Source of the DNA: Pinus tabuliformis
Lineage: Eukaryota; Streptophyta; Pinopsida; Pinales; Pinaceae
Length of the DNA: 64,000 nucleotides
Direction: 5' to 3'
NCBI GenBank assembly: GCA_031772625.1
Contig: CM062820.1
Span: forward strand, 1,074,773,369 to 1,074,837,368
Position 1 is the first letter of the stretch. Each line of letters starts with the position of its first letter. Below are positions 58,449-64,000 of the stretch, piece after piece. The position numbers were made by a program, and so were the translations under genes. The notes under the pieces were generated by a model. That model did not search any database. It was not told the DNA's origin and saw only the letters and a program-made list of their open reading frames with translations.

Positions 58449-58531
58449 ATAGTAACCCGCATGCTTTTGTTGTATTTTGTTTTCGCTAAAGTGTTTATTC
58501 TGGTCGAGTGATCCACCTTTTTCCGTTGCAG

Positions 58532-58957
58532 ATGTCGAACCTTCTGGAGACCTGTGTTGGGTATGCCGACGGAGCGAGTCGTAGTTCACGGAACCTGTCC
58601 TCCGCAGCCTGGGCCATTTTTTATCCAAGCGGCGAGTTAGTAAGTTTCAGAGGTGTATGTATTGGGCAATCAACGAATAACATCGTTGAGTATAGCGCAT
58701 TGATAGAACTACTCTCTGATGCCATCACACGTGGCATATGCCGACTAATTGTCAGGCTAGACTCACAGCTCGTAATACTACAACTCAATGGTATATATTC
58801 TGTTCGCAATCCAGCTATTTATCACATGTTCCTAAGGGTTAAGATCTTGGAAAGACGATTTGATTCAATTCAATATCAACATATTTCAAGAAACTTAAAC
58901 ACATTAACTGACTCATTAGCAAACTATGTGTTAGATAGACATTTGCAGCATTTATAA
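58532..58957 (+). CDS. Second (archaeal-type) RNase H, separate ORF, 141 aa
   Basis: ATG at 58532, stop at 58955. All expected acidic positions are visible: YADGAS (Asp), NNIVEYSALI (Glu), VRLDSQLVILQLNG (Asp) and NTLTDSLANYVL (Asp). This fits the archaeal-like RNase H domain (aRNH) known from Tat-lineage retrotransposons, thought to compensate for the degenerate family RNase H. It lies in a different frame from pol, about 80 bp after the integrase stop, and is preceded by a pyrimidine-rich tract ending TTGCAG directly before the ATG, which looks like a splice acceptor. It is the only pol-related ORF of this copy without a stop. In family members I know, the domain is usually reported between RNase H and integrase. 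Confidence 0.85.
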   Translation: MSNLLETCVGYADGASRSSRNLSSAAWAIFYPSGELVSFRGVCIGQSTNNIVEYSALIELLSDAITRGICRLIVRLDSQLVILQLNGIYSVRNPAIYHMFLRVKILERRFDSIQYQHISRNLNTLTDSLANYVLDRHLQHL

Positions 58958-60989
58958 AAGGGACACATCATCAAAGATTGTACATATGGATCATATAAAT
59001 CAACCAGAATAAAACCCGAAAATCAAAATACATATAATCCGAGCAGTTTTAGCACATAGTTCATGCTCGTTAAAAAATAAACATAAGATTGAGCAGTTTT
59101 ACCGTGGAATTTATGCTCGTTAAAAAATAGAAAAGCGTGAGCAAGAGTTTCCTCCAGAGTTCAAGCTCATTAAAAAATGAACCTATTCCGGTAAATAACC
59201 ATTGTGATCGTAAATTTATTAAAAAGCCTTGGTCGTGTTTGCACCCGCCACCTCCATTCCATTTGGCCAATCGTTCACCTCCATATGATTGTTTACCTAT
59301 TTTGAGGAACAGCTGCGAAGAGTGATTTCACCTAGCCATCCTTGTGACACTGCCGTGATTGGAAAATTCCAACCTGTACCTGGAATCTGCTGCTATCCCT
59401 GTTTATCACTCGTTCCTCAAAAGACGAGTCTTCTTTGAGATCTTTTCATCTGACTCGTAAAATATGAAAAGTTTGCCGAGTTTTGGCCTTCCAGCTCGTT
59501 AAATTGACCGGAAGAGCTATCCCTCCTCTAGATTTTAATCTTTTTTGGACCTGAGGGATTATTGCACAAAAAGGTCGAGCGCTTGTTTTATTCGGCTCGT
59601 TAAAGTTATCAAAAACTCATCCCTTCTGTATTTTTTTATACTTTTTCGGACTTAAGGGATTAGATGACGAAAAAGGAATTTTGGAGTTAACTTTCTGTAC
59701 CTTTTCAGACTCTCTAAAAATGAAAAGGACCGAGTTTTCCTTGTCGTTAGACTCGTTAAAATGATTAAATAGCGACAAACTTGTCTTTAGACGAGAACGA
59801 GTTTCCCTATCGCTAAGCTCGTTAAAACATAGCGATGGGCTTGCCCGAAGGGCAGGTTATAGAACAAGCATACGTTATCCTCCTCAAGCTTGACAAAAAT
59901 AAAGAGGTACTGGTCAAGAATGACTGGGGAAAAATTGGAAGAACCTCAAAGCTTTAATGGTAGCAAGTCGCTCTTGAACATGACACTCTGTCCTCCGTAT
60001 CACATCGGGTTGGGTTGTTTCATTCACCGGTCTCATCACCATGGTCCTCGCCAAACCATCTGTATTTGGGGTAATGCTACCGATCCATCACATCAGTGTC
60101 GTTATATGTTCAAGAGATGTTGTTCAGAAAGAGTCAACCGTGTCCCATCCACTGCCATACATTATCCTTCATCCACCCATGATCGCCACCCTGAATCATA
60201 TTTCACAGATTGTTTTCACCTCCACTAAAATCATTAGCTCCGTTCCGTGTCACTGATGTGGGATTCATTAAGGCCCTCCTTTGACGGATCGCTTCTTGTC
60301 GACTTCAGCTCATTATCCAAGAAGTTGATCTAGGGACAAACCCCCCAATACTTTGAAGCTTGCATGCCTCAATGGCAAGTTTCTCACCTCCGGCGACAGG
60401 TATACATCAATGACCTTCGACCAGAAGATTTTGCGTGGTGTTCGACGCCAAGTCCTTTATTCACACCACGTGAATTGTACTGCAGTACCTTGAGGGTCAT
60501 TGTCATTATTGGTGATTCCTCTCGCGCTTGTTAACGGTTTACATTATTGACCTGTAATCAAGCGATGTCTTTCCATGTTCGACTTCAGCGCAATTCTCAC
60601 ATGGATCGACTTGTACTTAGAGTGAAGATCGAACGAGTTTTGAAGACCCCGGATCTAGTTTCATCCATCCGGGCTGTGATATATATTCAGGATATAAAGA
60701 CATTTGTTATGTACATCATTGCAGCAGATGATCATCCTACTCAAAGGATGATAATTTCAGCAGAGAATTATCAGTCTACCATCAGACGATCGTCTGTTCT
60801 ATGTACCAAAATGAATTTATAAAGCTGAGCATGGGAATGCCCGCCTCAGCTAGATCATGAAAGCAGAATGAAAAAATAATGTATTGTATTGTATTTTATT
60901 ACAGGGCACCTCTCAGCAATTGAATGAACTTCGGATCCTCCTGATAAAGCATTTCAACCGATAAACGACCTCATACTTTAGGGCGCAAC
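58958..60989 (+). repeat. 3' non-coding region of T element 5 with hairpin array
   Basis: 59040-59854 is the array: about twelve inverted repeats described in the findings. 59870-60989 is the conserved distal segment with a perfect palindrome CAGACGATCGTCTG (60783-60796), inverted repeat ATCATCCT/AGGATGAT (about 60729-60752), and a purine-rich end AGGGCGCAAC (60980-60989). ORFs such as 59890-60228 recur in repeats but are broken variably; not called. Confidence 0.8.
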
Positions 60990-62052
60990 TGTTATAGAAA
61001 TTTTTGTGCCTAACAGCATGAAGCATGAAATGTCAATAATCTAAGGGATCCAAAGTCCCTAAACATGTTGTTCCTACCCCTAGAGGAACAAGGTCAGCAA
61101 ACCACAGCACTGAAAATCAGTTCTCCACCTGAAAACACTCAAAAACAAGCTATTTCTGGATCATGTCAGCTGCTCCACTGAGCATCTGCACTGAATGTCA
61201 ACTACTCCACTCTGTACCTGCGCTGAATGTCAAAAGCAATGAAGGCTACCTGCACTGGGCGAGATTGGCCAAGTGGCACAGTCATTCTGCAAGGTGTCAA
61301 ATGCCCAGGAAGCTTCCAAAATGACACTTGGATCAGGGAATTTGCCTTGTGATGAGTAAGAGGATATAGATCTCCAAGTGGAAGCAAGAAACTCCAAGTG
61401 GACTCAAGAACTGAAGTATAACTGAAGTGGGAGAGGACACTAGTCAGCTTCATGCCAGCCTCAAGCTGACTCATCCTTTCTCCAAATCTCCTATATATAG
61501 AGCTCTCTCATGAGGTCTAGGGGGGCTGGAATTTTGTGAATGTAAGGAAGTGTTGTTGGTTTGTGCATAGAACTATTGGGTGATTGCTTTGAAGGAGGTG
61601 AAGAGGAGATTTCTTTCTGCTGGGAGGTGTTGCTGGATTGAGCCTCTTATGGTTGTAACACTCTCAGAACTTTACTTCTTCCATTAATAAAGCATTTGAG
61701 GTTCTTCTATACGCATGTGTCTTTGTGGTGTATTGATGCTTGTATATTTGATTTATTCTAATCCTTGAATCAGTTATGGATGTATGCTTCTTGTAGTTTC
61801 CCTTTCTTGTGATTTTGCAGGATCTTTGTGTAGCTGGGCCAGTGAAAGAGCAAGGAGCTGGGAGCAAGCAACAAAGAGGGAAGATTGGATCAACCATTAG
61901 CGGAAGACAACGGTTAGTGGATCCCTTTCTCCTCTCTCTTACATCTCATAAAGAAGTAATCTTGAATAGCTTTGTATTCAGTTGTTGCTGAGGTACTATC
62001 ACCCTTAGAGTGGGATAGGGTCATTCCGTATTGGATACTTTTCCCAACAACA
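60990..62052 (+). repeat. 3' LTR of T element 5
   Basis: TGTTATAGAAA...CCCAACAACA, 1063 bp, matching the 5' LTR. TATA box near 61492, AATAAA near 61685. Confidence 0.9.
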
Positions 62053-62866
62053 CCACCGCCAAAAAATCTGCCAGTCCAACTGTTACTTAACTGCCCACAA
62101 ATTCCGCATGTGACCACATTGCAGTTATTCTTGGATTGCGCACTGGTGGTTAGGTTTGGCCCACGGATCTCGGCCCAAGGTCATATGAAATGGGGGGTTG
62201 GCCCTTAGGGGCTGGCCCCCTTTGGTTGCCACCCAGCACAAATTTAACGTTCAAATTACAATGGTTTCGCCCTTTAAACAACACATGACCCCATGGCCAA
62301 ACGGTAAAGCGCTGGGCTGTTAATCCATAGGTCGTGGGTTTAAAACTCTGAACTCACAAAAATTTTGAACATGCGCCCATTAGCTTGTTGACGTCATCTG
62401 GGGGCCATGTGGTGGCCTCCGGGCCTGCCATGTGGCAGATTTCTATTGGCTGTGCGAAGGGAATATTCCCTAGAATATTCCAAGGAATATTCTGCGGAAT
62501 ATTCCTTTTTTAATTTTTTTTGAAAAAATTCAAAATTCCAATGTTATTGACAAATTCTTCTTTTTGCCATAACTTCCTCATACGGCCACCGTTTTTCGAA
62601 CCGTTTGCAGTGCCAGAATTAGGAAGACGAGGACTTTCTAGTCATTCAACTTTGAACCAGTTCTAAGCATTTTAAATTTTGAGCATTTTACAACACTTAG
62701 GACATGAGCACCTGATCACGCCTCCCCATTGGGAAGCTTTTGGACCCCAAAAGCCTTCAACTACCTGTTAAAAAGGTGAGGGTACAGCTCCCTCACTCTG
62801 TCCACCTCCATCCACTTTGCCTTGTTCAGTTTGCTGCCTTTGAAACCAACCCGAACATAATCTACA
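62053..62866 (-). repeat. Chromovirus 3' LTR, upstream part (U3), interrupted by T element 5
   Basis: On the minus strand it begins TGTAGATTATG at 62866, directly after a polypurine tract (AAGGAGGGGCAG). It carries the GAATATTCC cluster (62460-62505) and an antisense tRNA-Asn-like sequence, and is cut by the T insertion at 62053. The rest continues at 48993 leftwards to about 48305. The exact LTR start is inferred from the polypurine tract only. Confidence 0.6.
62289..62357 (+). other. tRNA-Asn-like sequence in the chromovirus LTR (copy 2)
   Basis: TGGCCAAACGGTAAAGCG resembles an A box/D-arm. CTGGG-CTGTTAA-TCCAT gives an anticodon arm with a GTT anticodon in a tRNA-Asn-type loop. GGTCGTGGGTTTAAAACTC is a slightly decayed T-arm/B box. 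Acceptor pairing is poor, so this is a relic and not a tRNA gene. Same position and orientation within the LTR as the copy at 48054-48122. Confidence 0.55.
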
Positions 62867-64000
62867 CTGCCCCTCCTTGAAGTGCATGTCCTTCTGTCGA
62901 GGATTGTATCTTCTTTCAGCTCATCTAAGAATTTTGGCAAGAAATATTCTATAGATGGCAGCTAAACAGCATTTTCATGATCAACAATCAAAGGAGGTTC
63001 ATACAAACGTATGTTCTCCACATTGACAACAGAATACATTTGCATGTAGGAAGGCAAATCTAATTGAAAAGCATTATTTCCAACCTTCTTGAGGATTTTG
63101 AATGGACCATAACGAATAGGCTTCAGCTTTTTACCTTCTCCTTGCATCCTTTCCTTACTAATGTACAGCCATACCTCAACCCCTTCTTGAAACTTGTGAT
63201 CGACTCTATGCTTGTCGTGTCTTTCCTTGTACTTGCCTTGACTCTTCTCAAGCTGTTCTTGAATTTGCTGATATATTTGCTGAATTCTTTCAATGAATGA
63301 ACGAGCTTTGTCAATACCACTATGTCCCTCAATGGTGACATCTTTCTCAAGAATGAAATCAAGAGGTGATTTTGGCAAGTAACCAAAACAAGCTTCAAAC
63401 GGTGAGGTGTTTGTGGAAGAGTGCTTGGCACGATTGTAAGCATGTTGCATGTAGTGAAAATGTGCATCCCAAAGCTTGGGATGCTTGCTGCAATAACCTC
63501 TCAAGAGGTGCACAATGGTTCTGTTCACAACTTCGGTTTGTCCCTCTGTTTGCGGATGGAAAGCAGTACTTTTCTTCAACTTTGTGTCCATCATCTCCCA
63601 TAGGTTGGACCAAAAATTCCCCACAAATTTGGAATCCCTGTCACTAATAATGGAAGTAGGCAAACCAAAGTGAATCCATACATGATGAAAAAATAATTTA
63701 GCAGTTTGTTCAGCAGTTATAGTTTTCTTACAAGGCATAAGTATACACATTTTGCTGAAACGATCAACTACTACATATAAATAATCATGTTGTTTTCTAG
63801 ATTTTGGCAAACCTCCTACAAAATCCATACAGATGCTCTCCCATGGTCTAGAAGGTACCAACAAAGGAGTATACAAGCCAAGCTTCCTATTGCTAGGCTT
63901 TCTTGTAGCACATAATGAACATCCTCTTATGAACCTTGAAACAGAATCTACCATGCGAGGCCAATAGCAATACCTCTGTAGATGTGCAACTTTTTTGCTC
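62761..64000 (-). pseudogene. Chromovirus integrase with chromodomain-like tail, extends past right edge
   Basis: The minus frame is open from the window edge to TAG at 62962. It carries the second half of the zinc finger (GCSLC), then CMDFVGGLP, IISDRDSKFVGNFW and HPQTEGQTEVVNRTI, giving the D, D, E catalytic triad, and the C-terminal RYGPFKILKKVGNNAFQLDLP. After the single stop the same frame stays open for 66 codons to TAG at 62761 with EDTILDRRT, RVGFKG, KAKW and VRELYPHL, a pattern typical of the chromodomain-like end of plant chromovirus polyproteins. This tail overlaps the inferred polypurine tract and LTR start, as reported for CRM-type elements. The stop could be a lesion. Confidence 0.85.
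62870..62880 (-). other. Polypurine tract of the chromovirus
   Basis: The minus strand reads AAGGAGGGGCAG just before TGTAGATT. It would prime plus-strand DNA synthesis. It lies inside the reading frame of the chromodomain-like tail. Confidence 0.5.

Larger units (their letters stand above)
48994..62052 (+). mobile_element. Full-length Tat/Ogre-like Ty3/gypsy retrotransposon (T element 5)
   Basis: About 13.1 kb with LTRs of 1070 bp (48994-50063) and 1063 bp (60990-62052). The length difference is a 7-base insertion near 49058, and I count roughly a dozen substitutions, so the insertion is fairly young. tRNA-Arg primer site, leader of about 1.7 kb, gag-PR-RT-RNase H-INT in one frame with several stops, a separate archaeal-type RNase H ORF after integrase, a 2-kb 3' region with hairpin array, and a purine-rich tract. 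CCGCC at 48989-48993 and at 62056-62060 is a candidate target-site duplication, but it leaves three bases unassigned at the right end. RT and gag lesions make it non-functional now. It is the reference for the pol-less T copies. Confidence 0.9.

Noticed and set aside
59040..59854. CRISPR array
   Set aside because: The units are unequal inverted repeats with variable arms and no constant direct repeat or spacers, in a plant retrotransposon.
62289..62357. Functional tRNA-Asn gene
   Set aside because: Acceptor stem does not pair and the B box is altered; the second copy lacks a proper anticodon arm.

Overview
The window is a dense, gene-poor block of plant nuclear DNA built almost entirely from nested and rearranged Ty3/gypsy LTR retrotransposons. 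I see no intact host gene. A seed plant with a large genome is the best guess, because tRNA-Arg-primed Tat/Ogre-type elements, a plant chromovirus integrase and a plant-type RSH (RelA/SpoT homologue) fragment are all present. A gymnosperm is plausible but not proven.

Layout. (1) 1-39952 is a cluster of one Tat/Ogre-like family, called T here, in alternating orientation. It runs: 3' tail of a + copy (1-1963); element 1, minus (1967-10052); orphan leader piece (10053-10392); element 2, plus (10393-19222); element 3, minus (19239-28066); a mosaic of scraps (28067-31005); element 4, plus (31006-38844); and a last minus LTR (38893-39952). None of these copies has pol. Elements 1, 2 and 4 carry ORF 'alpha' (two zinc knuckles plus a retropepsin-like domain, no recognisable capsid), intact only in element 1 at 5543-7294. 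Element 3 carries a capsid-type gag-protease ('beta'). (2) 39953-43647 is a small gag-only LTR element, E, whose 5' LTR seems to be cut by the end of the T cluster. (3) 43648-45860 is AT-rich and unassigned, with subterminal-repeat-like motifs. (4) 45861-48993 holds chromovirus pieces: a minus protease fragment next to a tRNA-Met-type primer site, a plus gag, a captured RSH fragment, a partial plus LTR, and part of a minus LTR. (5) 48994-62052 is a full-length T element with 1070/1063-bp LTRs, tRNA-Arg PBS, gag-PR-RT-RH-INT in one frame broken by several stops, and an uninterrupted second (archaeal-type) RNase H downstream of integrase. It sits inside the LTR of (6), a minus-strand chromovirus whose integrase (62962-64000) runs off the right edge.

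How the parts relate. The full-length T copy shows which domains an autonomous member encodes. The pol-less elements 1-4 share its LTR, PBS, leader and 3' region type and would have depended on such a member in trans. The most unusual signal is in T non-coding RNA: the ~800-nt region upstream of the 3' LTR holds about a dozen short inverted repeats of the form CGAGN...NCTCGTTAAA plus ATCCCTY...RAGGGAT pairs. Their arms differ between units but stay complementary, and a homologous hairpin pair lies in the 5' leader just upstream of gag. Other points of interest are the retrotransposon-RSH chimera, heat-shock-element-like and G-box motifs with an antisense tRNA-Asn-like sequence in the chromovirus LTR, and repeated LTR-LTR inverted junctions breaking near the polyadenylation signal.

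Limits: all comparisons were made by eye. Boundaries marked approximate may be off by a few to tens of bases, and identity values were not computed.
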